Source: Streptomyces flaveolus
GTDB taxonomy: Bacteria > Actinomycetota > Actinomycetes > Streptomycetales > Streptomycetaceae
NCBI RefSeq assembly: GCF_000716535.1
Contig: NZ_JNWV01000058.1
Span: 1-44,682 of the forward strand
DNA length: 44,682 bases
Reading direction: 5' to 3'
Shown here: positions 1-8,543 of the stretch, in pieces
How positions within the stretch are numbered: the first letter of the stretch is position 1
Layout of the letters: the number at the start of each line of letters is the position of its first letter
The notes under the pieces: generated by a model
The model's input: only the letters and a program-made list of their open reading frames with translations
Told to the model about the DNA's origin: nothing
Databases searched by the model: none
Made by a program: the position numbers and the translations under genes

Positions 1-367
<367 letters not shown>

Positions 368-399
368 CGCGCGGGCCCCTTCACTCCTGGAGGCATCAG

Positions 400-1164
400 T
401 TGTCGGATTGGCTTGTTCTCGTCCTCGCGATGCTGGGGGCCTGCGGCGTGGTGGTCGTCATCACGCTGCTACGGCACCGGACGGCCGCCGAGGACGAGGA
501 TCCCAGCGAGACCCCGGACGTCATCGAGTACATGACGATGTGGATCGGCGTCATCTACGCCATCGTCCTGGGCCTGGCCATCGCGGGCGTGTGGGAGGCG
601 CGCAACACCGCCCAGGACCACGTGCAGACCGAGGCCCAGGCGCTGCACGAGATCTCGGAGCGGGTCCGGGTGTACCCGCCGGACGTCCGGGACGGGATCC
701 GCGCGGACATCGACGCCTACGTCGGTTACGTCGTCCACACCGAGTGGCGGAGGATGGCGGACGACGAGCGGGTCACGGACCGCGGCACCGAACTGCTGCA
801 CAAGGTCCGGGAGGCCGTCACCGACTACCGGCCGAAGAACGACTTCGAGGCGCAGGCCTACCAGCCGCTGCTGGACCAGATGGCCACCGCCGACCAGGCG
901 CGCAACGCGCGCGCCGACTCCACCGGGGCCACCATGCCGCCGGTCGTGTGGTGGGGGCTGTTCTGCGGCGCGCTGATCACCATCGGCATGGTGTTCGCGC
1001 TGCAGATCCGGCGCACCCGGCGCGAACTGGTCCTGGCCGGGCTGTTCTCCGCGACCATCGCCTTCATGCTGTTCCTCATCTGGGACTTCGACGCGCCCTA
1101 CAGCCGGGGCATCGCGGTGACGGCGGAGCCGTTCCAGAGCCTGTTCCCGGGCATCACCGGGTAA
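400..1164 (+). CDS. DUF4239 (bestrophin-like) integral membrane protein
   Basis: 254 residues. The TTG start at 400 is chosen because CTGGAGG (387-393) lies six bases upstream. Two transmembrane segments lie near the N terminus (about residues 3-22 and 48-65) and two near the C terminus (about 185-203 and 211-230). Between them is a soluble helical region containing EARNTAQDHVQTEAQALHEI. This 2+2 helix layout around a helical domain fits the DUF4239 family, which is distantly related to bestrophin channels; its biochemical role is unknown. It follows the anchored Pro-rich protein and converges on the Asn/Gly-repeat gene, with a strong stem-loop between them. Confidence 0.75.
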   Translation: MSDWLVLVLAMLGACGVVVVITLLRHRTAAEDEDPSETPDVIEYMTMWIGVIYAIVLGLAIAGVWEARNTAQDHVQTEAQALHEISERVRVYPPDVRDGIRADIDAYVGYVVHTEWRRMADDERVTDRGTELLHKVREAVTDYRPKNDFEAQAYQPLLDQMATADQARNARADSTGATMPPVVWWGLFCGALITIGMVFALQIRRTRRELVLAGLFSATIAFMLFLIWDFDAPYSRGIAVTAEPFQSLFPGITG

Positions 1165-1219
1165 CCCCGGCCGCCCCGCCGGAGCGGCCTCTGCCGCCCG
1201 GCCGGGACGGCAGCCACCG

Positions 1220-1264
1220 CAGGCCTTCGCCCCCGCTTCCGCGAGGAACCGGGGCGAAGGCCTG
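1220..1264. terminator. Bidirectional stem-loop terminator
   Basis: A perfect 14-bp inverted repeat (CAGGCCTTCGCCCC at 1220-1233 and its complement at 1251-1264) surrounds a 17-base loop. It sits between two convergent genes ending at 1164 and 1327. There is no T-run on either strand, as is usual for Streptomyces terminators. Confidence 0.75.
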
Positions 1265-1326
1265 TCGACGTGCGTGTGCTCAGGGTGCGGGGACGGATCC
1301 GGTGGCCTCCGCGGCGCACCGGGGGC

Positions 1327-2190
1327 TCAGACGCGCTTCTCGTGCCGACGGCGCATCCAGAAGGCACCGCTGCCGAGCACGGCCGCGCCCACCAGGCCAC
1401 CGCCGATGGCCATGTCGGTGGGCGTCGCCCCGCTGGTCCTGCTTCCGCCGAAACCGCCGTTGACGCCGCCGATGACGCTGAACGCCCCACGGCGGGTCAG
1501 GGTGCGGCCGTCACAGCGGACGGTGACGTCGTACCGGCCGCGGCCGGCGTCGCGGTCGACGATGGCGACGCCCCGCGCGGTGTCGTCGTGGAACTGTTCC
1601 AGGTCGATGGTGCCGAAGGCGTCGGAACTCGCCGTACCGCGCCGGCAGCCGTTCACGATGATGGTGAGGCGGCCCCCGGCCGAAACGATGTCGGGCGTGA
1701 CGAAGATGTCGCCCGAGTTGCCGAACTCGTCGCCATGGCCCCCGAACCCCTCTCCTCCGAATCCGTTCCCGCGGCCGAAGTCGTCTCCGCGTCCGTTGCC
1801 GAAGCCCTCGCCCCCGCGACCGTTGCCCTCACCGCCACGGCCGTTGCCTTCGTGCCCGCGGCCGTTGCCGTTGCCGTTGAAGTTCCCGTTCCCGCGGCCG
1901 TTACCGTTCCCGTTGAAGTTCCCGTTGCCGTTGCCGTTGCCGTTGCCGTTGAAATGGCCGTTCCCGTTGAAGTTCCCGTTCCCCGGGAAGACGCCGTTCC
2001 CGGGCAGGACGCCGTTCCCACTGAAGGTGCCGATGTTGCCGGTACCGGGCACGATGACCGTGGCGTTGTTGTTGTCGGTGCTGCTCGGTCCGCCGCCGTT
2101 GCCCATGCCGTCCGCGACGGCGTCAGGGGCGGCGAGCCCGAGCACGGCGACCGCGGTGCACGCCGCCGCCAGGGCGCGTTGGTTGCGCAT
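1327..2190 (-). CDS. Secreted Asn/Gly-repeat surface protein with a sorting-signal-like C terminus
   Basis: 287 residues. The ATG at 2190 is preceded by GGAGG with six-base spacing; the 57 codons open upstream of it are not expected to be translated. Residues 1-27 are a signal peptide ending near DAVADG. Residues about 57-160 are a low-complexity Asn/Gly region (GNGNFNGNG, GRGGEGNGRGG and variants). Residues 162-241 resemble a small beta-domain with two Cys (182, 226). The end has a hydrophobic helix (about 259-279) and a basic tail, RRRHEKRV. That is the order of a cell-wall sorting signal, but there is no LPXTG; TSGATPTD stands in its place. The gene is divergent from a class F sortase, which suggests, but does not prove, a substrate relationship. 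A simple tail-anchored protein is the alternative. Confidence 0.75.
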   Translation of the reverse strand: MRNQRALAAACTAVAVLGLAAPDAVADGMGNGGGPSSTDNNNATVIVPGTGNIGTFSGNGVLPGNGVFPGNGNFNGNGHFNGNGNGNGNGNFNGNGNGRGNGNFNGNGNGRGHEGNGRGGEGNGRGGEGFGNGRGDDFGRGNGFGGEGFGGHGDEFGNSGDIFVTPDIVSAGGRLTIIVNGCRRGTASSDAFGTIDLEQFHDDTARGVAIVDRDAGRGRYDVTVRCDGRTLTRRGAFSVIGGVNGGFGGSRTSGATPTDMAIGGGLVGAAVLGSGAFWMRRRHEKRV

Positions 2191-2522
2191 GTGATCCTCC
2201 GCGGGAGGCGCCCCGGGTCCCGTCCCCGGTGGATCGGCGAGAAAACACCTCCCGGGTAGACCCTCAGACGCGCAGAACACGCCCGCATGTCGAGAATGGT
2301 CCGTCCTGGTGAGCCGACACGCCGACCGACAACCACACAATCGGATATTGCCGCAGGTCACGGACCGTCAGAAATTATCTGGAAACGGCAACTCGGATGG
2401 CGCACCGGCCGGGTGCGAGGCCACCCGTTCGCCGTTCGACCCGTCGCCCGCCGCACGCGCGGGACTTAGCGTTTTCCCATGCGCGAGGGACGTGGCGAGG
2501 CCCGCGTCGAGAGGGGTGACGA
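2191..2522. other. Divergent intergenic region between the repeat protein and the sortase
   Basis: 332 bp with no credible gene. It must hold both promoters. An AT-richer patch at about 2336-2395 contains GAAATTATCTGGAAA, unusual for this genome and a plausible RNA polymerase site for either direction. No clear -35/-10 pair could be assigned. Confidence 0.4.
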
Positions 2523-3191
2523 ATGTCTGCGTCCAAGCTGGCCCAGCTTGCCGAAGAGGAGGAGCGGCGGAGGAAGCGCGCCCCCTGGGGCGTGATAGCG
2601 CTTGTTCTGCTGACCGGCCTGGCGCTCATTCGCAACGGTTCGGGCGAGTTCGACGTCGGCCCGCCGCAACCCGCCACCGCGGCGGCTCCGGACACCCGCG
2701 CCACCCTGGGCACCTTCTCACCGGCGCCCGCCCTGCCGTTCTCCCCCGTGCAGCGGGTCCGGATCCCGGCGATCCGGGTGGACGCGCCCGTCGTGCAGGT
2801 CGGGCTGGACGCGGACGGCTGGGTCGCGGCGCCGCCGCCGGAGAACCCGGGCCTGGCCGGCTGGTTCACCGGCGCCGTGTCCCCGGGGGAGAAGGGCACC
2901 GCGGTCATCGTCGGACACGTCGACAACAAGCAGGGCCCCGCCGTGTTCTACGGCCTCGGGGCGCTGAAGAAGGGCAACCAGGTCGAGGTCCTGCGCCAGG
3001 ACGGAAGGACCGCCGTGTTCGAGATCTACGGGGTCGAGGTCTTCGAGAAGAGCAACTTCCCGGGCGACCGGGTGTACGGCTCGAAGGGCGCACCGGAACT
3101 CCGGGTCATCACCTGCGGCGGTGGTTTCTCGAAGCAGAACGGCTACGACGGGAATGTCGTGGTCTTCGCCCGCCTGGCCGCGGTCGTGTGA
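2523..3191 (+). CDS. Class F sortase
   Basis: 222 residues. The start is ATG 2523 with a GAGGGG-type site just upstream. An Arg/Lys/Glu-rich cytoplasmic N terminus and one membrane anchor (about residues 21-37) precede an Ala/Pro linker and the sortase beta-barrel. The catalytic triad is visible: His132 in GHVDNKQGP, Cys198 in VITCGGGF and Arg217 in VVVFARL. Class F sortases of actinobacteria are transpeptidases that cleave a C-terminal sorting signal and attach the protein to the cell wall. The divergent neighbour carries a sorting-signal-shaped tail, making it the obvious candidate substrate. A NodB deacetylase converges on this gene, 43 bp beyond its stop. Confidence 0.88.
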   Translation: MSASKLAQLAEEEERRRKRAPWGVIALVLLTGLALIRNGSGEFDVGPPQPATAAAPDTRATLGTFSPAPALPFSPVQRVRIPAIRVDAPVVQVGLDADGWVAAPPPENPGLAGWFTGAVSPGEKGTAVIVGHVDNKQGPAVFYGLGALKKGNQVEVLRQDGRTAVFEIYGVEVFEKSNFPGDRVYGSKGAPELRVITCGGGFSKQNGYDGNVVVFARLAAVV

Positions 3192-3234
3192 ACCACCGCG
3201 GCCCGGCGGGGCGAAAGAGTACGGCCGGACGACG

Positions 3235-4071
3235 TCACACGCGCCGGCGCGGCACGGTGAGGCGGTACCCGGAGTCGATCAGATAGGGCAGCCATTCGCG
3301 GATCGCGCGGACGGTCTGCGAGCGGTCGCCCCCGGCGTCGTGGGAGAGCACCACGACACCGGGGGCGGCGCCGCTCTCCACCTGGTCGATGATGGTGCGG
3401 GTGCCGGGCACCATCCAGTCGGTGGTGTCCACGGTCCAGGCCATCGGCTCCATGCCCATCTCCGCGCCCAGTTGGAACGCGGCGCGGTTCCAGGCGCCGT
3501 AGGGAGCGCGGAACCACTGCGGGCGCTCGCCGTAGGAGTCCTCGATGGCGTCGCTGGTGCTCTCCATCTCGGAGCGGATCTCACGGCGGTTCAGCTCGGT
3601 CAGCAGGGGATGCGTCCAGGTGTGGTTGCCGACGACGTGGCCCTCGTCGGCCATCCGGGCCAGCAGTTCCCTGTTCTGCACGACGCACTCGCCGCAGACG
3701 AAGAACATGGCCCGTACGTCGTACTTGGCGAGGGTGTCCAGGATGTGCGGGGTGTACTCCGGGTTGGGGCCGTCGTCGAAGGTCAGCACCATGTGCCGGC
3801 CGCTTCCGGAGACCCGCATGATGGGTTCCTTGCGCACCTTCAGCCTGCGGGGCGCGGCGCGCGGCGGTCCGTCTCCGGCGAGCGGCTGGAGCCGGAAGGC
3901 CGAGGGCTTGAGCGCCTGACGGGCCTGCGGGCCGGCGACGGGGGCCGCGGCGGTCCGGGCGGTCTCCTCGCCGCCCTGCGCCAGGACGGCTCCGGCGGTG
4001 CCCGCGGCTCCCAGGGCGGCGACGCCGGCGAGGAGCATCCGGCGCCGCGTGAACAACTGATCCTTCTGCAT
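3235..4071 (-). CDS. Polysaccharide deacetylase (NodB domain), Tat-type secreted
   Basis: 278 residues. The N terminus has TRRRMLLAGVAALGAAGTAGA, a twin-arginine-like signal, and then a 50-residue linker. The NodB motifs are complete and in order: TFDDGP (Asp99, Asp100), NHTWTH (His150 and His154, metal ligands), RAPYG (188-192), DTTDW (215-219) and LSHD (His244). The family removes acetyl groups from N-acetylated sugars in peptidoglycan, chitin-like or surface glycans. The substrate cannot be read from the sequence. It lies between the sortase and lysX, both cell-envelope functions. The ribosome binding site is weak, but the ATG at 4071 directly precedes the signal peptide. Confidence 0.88.
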   Translation of the reverse strand: MQKDQLFTRRRMLLAGVAALGAAGTAGAVLAQGGEETARTAAAPVAGPQARQALKPSAFRLQPLAGDGPPRAAPRRLKVRKEPIMRVSGSGRHMVLTFDDGPNPEYTPHILDTLAKYDVRAMFFVCGECVVQNRELLARMADEGHVVGNHTWTHPLLTELNRREIRSEMESTSDAIEDSYGERPQWFRAPYGAWNRAAFQLGAEMGMEPMAWTVDTTDWMVPGTRTIIDQVESGAAPGVVVLSHDAGGDRSQTVRAIREWLPYLIDSGYRLTVPRRRV

Positions 4072-4166
4072 GACCCATCAGTCGCCCCACCGGGCTCCGG
4101 CGCACCACAACGGCACCGGTGCGGCGGCGGTAATGCACCCGGACGGCGCAGTGGGCAACGGACGTC

Positions 4167-7100
4167 TCAGCGGCGGCGCACGAGCGGGAAGGGCAGCGTC
4201 TCGCGGATCGTCAGACCGGTGAGGAACATGACGACCCGGTCGACGCCGAGGCCGAGGCCGCCGGTCGGGGGCATGGCGTAGGCGAGGGCCTGGAGGAAGT
4301 CCTCGTCCAGTTCCATGGCCTCCGGGTCGCCGCCGGCGGCCCGCAGCGACTGCTCGGTGAGCCGGCGGCGCTGCTCGACGGGGTCGGTCTGCTCGGAGTA
4401 GGCGGTGCCGAGTTCGGTGCCGAAGGCGACCAGGTCCCAGCGTTCGGCGAGCCGGGGGTCGGCGCGGTGCCGCCGGGTCAGCGGGGAGACGTCGGCCGGG
4501 AAGTCCTTGTAGAAGGTGGGCGCTCCGGTCCGGTGCTCGACCAGCCGTTCGTACATCTCCAGCACCACGTCACCGGGCCCGTCGTCCGCGGTGTACGGCA
4601 CCCCGGTGCGGTCGCACAGCCGGTGCAGCCGCAGCAGTTCGGTGCCGGGGCCGATCTCTTCCCCGAGCGTCTCGGAGAGCGCCCCGTACACGGTCTTGAC
4701 CGGCCAGGTCCCGGAGATGTCGTGCTCGGCGCCGTCCCTGCGGACCACCGGGGAGCCGTGGGCGGCGGTCGCGGCGCCCTGGACCAGTTCGCGGGCGAGG
4801 TCGAGCATGACGTCGTAGTCGGCGTGCGCCTGGTAGGCCTCCAGCATCGTGAACTCGGGGTTGTGCTTGTGGGAGACGCCCTCGTTGCGAAAGGTGCGGC
4901 CCAGTTCGAAGACCTTCTCCAGGCCGCCGACGCATAGCCGCTTGAGGTACAGCTCGGGGGCGATGCGCAGGTACAGGTCGAGGTCGTAGGCGTTGATGTG
5001 GGTGGTGAAGGGGCGGGCGTTGGCGCCGCCGTGGACCCGCTGGAGCATCGGGGTCTCGACCTCCAGGTAGCCGCGGTCCAGCAGCCCCTGGCGCAGGGCC
5101 TGGACGGCGGCGGAGCGGGTGCGCAGGACGGCGCGGGCGTCGGGGCTGGTGATCAGGTCCAGGTGACGGCGCCGGACCTTGGCCTCCGGGTCGGTGAGCC
5201 CGCGCCGTTTGTCGGGCAGGGGGTGCAGGCACTTGCCGGTGAGCTGCCAGGAGGTGACGAAGACGGTGGGTTCGCCCTTGTCGCTGAGGGCAGCGTGACC
5301 GGTGACGGTGATGTGGTCGCCGATGTCGGTGTCGCGGGTGAAGCGGTCGAGTGCCGGGCCGGAGCCGTCGCGGGTGAGGGCGATCTGGTGGTCGCCGGAC
5401 CAGTCGCGCAGCACGGCGAAGACGATGCCGCCGAAGTCGCGGACCAGCATGACGCGTCCGGCCACGGTGACGTCCGCGCCGGGGGTGACGTCGGCGAGGG
5501 CGTGGGTCGGGGCGGGGACGCCCACGGGGTACGGATCGGTGCCGGTGGCGCGCAGCCGGTCCAGGGTGCGGTACCGGACACGGACCTGGTCGGGCAGGCC
5601 CGCGTCCGGGGTCGCGGGCCCGGCCCCGTCCCCTCCGGCGAGGCCGGACACCGGCACGGACGGCGGGCCCGCCGTGGTGGCGGGCCGCCGTCCGTCCTCC
5701 GGGTGCCCTTTTCTCCAGAGTTTGCGCAGAGAAGGGACGGAGACGAAGCCTTCGGCGATGGCGGAGGCGAGGCCGATGCGGGCGAGGGAGGCGGTGTCGC
5801 CGTAGCAGATGAAGCGCGGGTACCACTCGGGGCGGTACTTGGCGTTGGAGCGGTACAGGGCCTCCAGTTGCCACCAGCGGGAGAGGAACAGCAGCAGCCG
5901 GCGCCACAGCCGCAGGACCGGTCCGGCGCCGATGCGGGCGCCCTCCTCGAAGACGGACCGGAAGACGGCGAAGTTCAGGGAGATGCGGCGCACGCCCAGT
6001 TTCGGAGCGGCGGAGCACAGTTCGGCGACCATGAACTCCATGACCCCGTTGGGGGCGGCCCGGTCACGGCGCATCAGGTCCAGGGACACGCCGTCGCGGC
6101 CCCAGGGCACGAAGGAGAGCAGCGCGAGCAGCCGGCCGTCCTCGCCGAGGGCCTCCACGAGCAGGCAGTCGCCGTCGGCGGGGTCGCCGAGCCGGTCCAG
6201 GGCCATGGAGAAGCCGCGCTCGGTCTCGGTGTCCCGCCAGGCGTCGGCCTTGCGGACGATCTCCTCCATCTCGCGTTCGCCGAGGTGCGCGTGGCGACGG
6301 ATGCGGCAGACCGCTCCGGTACGGCGGACCCGGTGCACGGCCTGCCGGGTGACGCGCATCTCGCGGCCGGTCAGGTCGAATCCCGGGACGTGCAGGATCG
6401 CCTCGTCACCGAGCTGGAGGGCGCCCAGGCCGGCGCGGGCACAGGCGCGGGCGCCGGCCTCGGAGGCGCCCATGACGGCGGGCGCCCAGGCGTGCCGGCG
6501 GGCCAGGTCCAGCCAGGCGTCGACGGCGCGCGGCCAGGCCTCCGGGTCGCCGACTGGGTCCCCGGAGGCCAGGCACACCCCGGCCTCGACGCGGTAGGTG
6601 ACGGCCGCCTTGCCGCTGGGTGAGAAGACGACGGCCTTGTCGCGCCGGGTGGCGAAGTAGCCGAGGGAGTCCCGGTCGCCGTACGCCGCCAGCAGGGCAC
6701 GGATGCGGGCCTCCTCGTCACCGTGCAGGGCGGCTTCCAGGCGCTGGGAACGGAACAGCGTGGCGGCCGCGTTCAGCAGGGCGAGGGCGCCTAGCAGGCC
6801 GAGCACGAAGGTCACCTGGCGCGGTGGGCGGCCGCCGAAGGCGCTGCCCGGGACCAGCCCGCCGCACACCCGGTCGGCGGCCCAGGCCAGGTGCTGGCCG
6901 GCCGGGAGCGTGCCCGGGAAGAGCAGCAGCAGGCCCCAGCCGAGCAGGATCGCCACGGCGAGCCCGGCAAGGAGCACGGCGAAGGCCCGCCATACGGCCC
7001 CGCGGCGGGAGACGGCGTAGAACTCCCCGCGCGCGAGCACGAGCAGGAGCAGCAGCAGCGCGCACAGCGCGAGGGACGGCAGCGACTCCGCGTACAGGCC

Positions 7101-7445
7101 GACGGCGGCGCCGAGGGCGTCGGTGAGGACGAGCAGGCCGAGATAGACGACGACCAGCCACCAGGCGGCCTTCTTGCGGGCGGCGGTGGCGCCGGCCAGC
7201 AGGAACAGGAAGACGGCGTAGGCGAGGTTGTCGCTGATGGGGACCAGGAGCAGGTCGAGGGTGCGGACCAGCGGGCGGAGCGGCCGGCGCAGCGGGCTGA
7301 TGATCGCGAGCAGGGCGCACAGCAGGCCGAGGGCGGCGAAGAGGGTCGCGAAGGCCTCCGGGACCCGGCCGAGGCGTCCGCCGGCGGGCGGGCGTGTCGG
7401 CGCCGTGGCGGCCCTCCGTGGGGCGGGCTCCGCGGTGGCGGTCAT
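4167..7445 (-). CDS. lysX: Bifunctional lysylphosphatidylglycerol synthetase/lysyl-tRNA synthetase LysX
   Basis: 1092 residues with three parts. Residues about 30-240 are a multi-spanning membrane domain. Residues about 245-575 are the MprF-like lysyl transferase domain (for example KAVVFSPSGKAAVTYRVEAG). From about residue 620 comes a full class II lysyl-tRNA synthetase: OB-fold (VTVAGRVMLVRDFGG), motif 2 FRNEGVSHKHNPEFTMLEAY near 850 and motif 3 GLGLGVDRVVMFLTG near 1062. The enzyme charges tRNA-Lys and transfers lysine to phosphatidylglycerol, lowering envelope negative charge and protecting against cationic peptides. The fused layout matches actinobacterial LysX (about 1100-1170 residues). 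A normal housekeeping LysRS is expected elsewhere in the genome. Confidence 0.93.
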   Translation of the reverse strand: MTATAEPAPRRAATAPTRPPAGGRLGRVPEAFATLFAALGLLCALLAIISPLRRPLRPLVRTLDLLLVPISDNLAYAVFLFLLAGATAARKKAAWWLVVVYLGLLVLTDALGAAVGLYAESLPSLALCALLLLLLVLARGEFYAVSRRGAVWRAFAVLLAGLAVAILLGWGLLLLFPGTLPAGQHLAWAADRVCGGLVPGSAFGGRPPRQVTFVLGLLGALALLNAAATLFRSQRLEAALHGDEEARIRALLAAYGDRDSLGYFATRRDKAVVFSPSGKAAVTYRVEAGVCLASGDPVGDPEAWPRAVDAWLDLARRHAWAPAVMGASEAGARACARAGLGALQLGDEAILHVPGFDLTGREMRVTRQAVHRVRRTGAVCRIRRHAHLGEREMEEIVRKADAWRDTETERGFSMALDRLGDPADGDCLLVEALGEDGRLLALLSFVPWGRDGVSLDLMRRDRAAPNGVMEFMVAELCSAAPKLGVRRISLNFAVFRSVFEEGARIGAGPVLRLWRRLLLFLSRWWQLEALYRSNAKYRPEWYPRFICYGDTASLARIGLASAIAEGFVSVPSLRKLWRKGHPEDGRRPATTAGPPSVPVSGLAGGDGAGPATPDAGLPDQVRVRYRTLDRLRATGTDPYPVGVPAPTHALADVTPGADVTVAGRVMLVRDFGGIVFAVLRDWSGDHQIALTRDGSGPALDRFTRDTDIGDHITVTGHAALSDKGEPTVFVTSWQLTGKCLHPLPDKRRGLTDPEAKVRRRHLDLITSPDARAVLRTRSAAVQALRQGLLDRGYLEVETPMLQRVHGGANARPFTTHINAYDLDLYLRIAPELYLKRLCVGGLEKVFELGRTFRNEGVSHKHNPEFTMLEAYQAHADYDVMLDLARELVQGAATAAHGSPVVRRDGAEHDISGTWPVKTVYGALSETLGEEIGPGTELLRLHRLCDRTGVPYTADDGPGDVVLEMYERLVEHRTGAPTFYKDFPADVSPLTRRHRADPRLAERWDLVAFGTELGTAYSEQTDPVEQRRRLTEQSLRAAGGDPEAMELDEDFLQALAYAMPPTGGLGLGVDRVVMFLTGLTIRETLPFPLVRRR

Positions 7446-7531
7446 GGTTCCGACTCTAGGAAGGGCCGCCGTGCCTCGCCCGTCGAGCGGCCCCCCGTGA
7501 ACAGGCGTTCACCAGGAACGGTCGATTCCGA

Positions 7532-7543
7532 TAGCCTCGTGCC
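7532..7543 (+). promoter_or_regulatory. Probable leaderless promoter of the universal stress protein gene
   Basis: TAGCCT (7532-7537) matches the actinobacterial -10 pattern TANNNT and ends six bases before the GTG at 7544, the spacing expected when transcription starts at the initiation codon. There is no Shine-Dalgarno sequence. TTCACC (7508-7513) could serve as a -35 with an 18-bp spacer. Confidence 0.5.
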
Positions 7544-8023
7544 GTGACGGAACAGCATCACGAGCAGCACTCGCATGAACACCGGTTCGAACGGGGCACG
7601 GACGGACCGAAGGTCATCGTGGTCGGCGTGGACGGCTCCGACTCCTCGATGCGTGCCGCCGCGTACGCGGCGGGTCTGGCCCGGCGCCAGCGCGCGCTGC
7701 TGGCGGTGGTGTACGTACAACCGGTGCTCGCGGCCGGGGCGGCGCTCGGGGCGCCGGTGGCGGAGACCACCGACGAGATCGCCGAGGACCTGGTCGCGCA
7801 GATCCGGGAGGGGACCGAGCGGCTCAAGGGGACCTTCGAGGTGCGCTGGGAGTTCCACACCTTCCGCGGCGACCCCTACAACGGGCTGGTGAAGGCGGCG
7901 GACGAGCTGAAGGCGGACGCGGTGGTGGTGGGTGCCTCGGAACAGGCGGGCCACCGGATCGTCGGCTCGGTGGCGGTCCGCCTGGTGAAGACGGGCCGCT
8001 GGCCGGTGACGGTCGTGCCGTAG
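7544..8023 (+). CDS. Universal stress protein (UspA family) with His-rich N terminus
   Basis: 159 residues. A short tail rich in His, Gln and Glu (EQHHEQHSHEHRFERG) precedes a single USP domain that begins VIVVGVDGSDSSMRAAAYAA and contains KADAVVVGASEQAGHRIVGS. The nucleotide-binding loop is not the textbook G-2x-G-9x-G(S/T), so ATP binding is uncertain. USPs are small cytoplasmic stress or dormancy proteins. The His-rich tail could bind metal, but this is only inference. The GTG start at 7544 lacks a ribosome binding site and fits a leaderless transcript. The gene is divergent from lysX with 98 bp between the starts. Confidence 0.85.
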   Translation: MTEQHHEQHSHEHRFERGTDGPKVIVVGVDGSDSSMRAAAYAAGLARRQRALLAVVYVQPVLAAGAALGAPVAETTDEIAEDLVAQIREGTERLKGTFEVRWEFHTFRGDPYNGLVKAADELKADAVVVGASEQAGHRIVGSVAVRLVKTGRWPVTVVP

Positions 8024-8543
8024 GGGGCGCTTCCGCGGAGGTGAGCGCGGCGCACGGACCGTCGAGGTGCGCGGCAGGCGGCACAGGCCGGTCATGCCTC
8101 ACGCTGACCGACCGGCCGGCGAGGGTACGAGTGCCACCCGGTCGCTGGGCTCGGGGCGGGGCGTGCGGCGGCAGGGGCCGGGGGTGACCGCGCCCGCGCC
8201 GGGGATCGGGCCGCCCCCTAGAGCCCTCACCGCTCCCAGTCGGGGAGACCGGGTCGGCCGGGAGCCGGGCAGGACGCCAGGGCCCCGTGATCATCAGCGG
8301 CCGTTCACGACGAGGCCCTGCCGGCCGGCCGGGGTCGCCGGCTCGCCCTGACTCGTCCTCGTCGGCGAGGAGACCGGGCGCACCGCTCACCGGCCCGCAC
8401 CCGGGGCTCGCGGCGCCGCGCGTACGTCTCGCCGGTCGGATCCGGACACCGTGTGGGCCGTGCGTGGCGCCTTCCCTGGGGCTCTTCGCTGAGCCATCAT
8501 GATCCGCCGTCAGCCGTTTGCCGTCGGCGAAGAGGTGAGGCCC
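8024..8543. other. Gene-poor GC-rich spacer
   Basis: 520 bp between the stress-protein stop and the permease start. Short open frames here (for example 8067-8351 on the plus strand) have no ribosome binding site or recognisable product. Several short GC-rich inverted repeats are present but no clear terminator. The permease promoter must lie here; none could be assigned. Confidence 0.4.

Noticed and set aside
1270..2259. Long plus-strand frames rich in Val/Ala/Pro opposite the Asn/Gly-repeat protein
   Set aside because: They are complements of the repeat. The minus-strand gene has a signal peptide, GGAGG site and anchor.
8067..8351. 94-residue frame in the gap before the permease
   Set aside because: No ribosome binding site, no recognisable domain and composition like random GC-rich sequence.
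8499..8543. Earlier ATG start for the APC permease
   Set aside because: It lacks a ribosome binding site and adds 15 non-family residues; ATG 8544 has AGAGG at good spacing.
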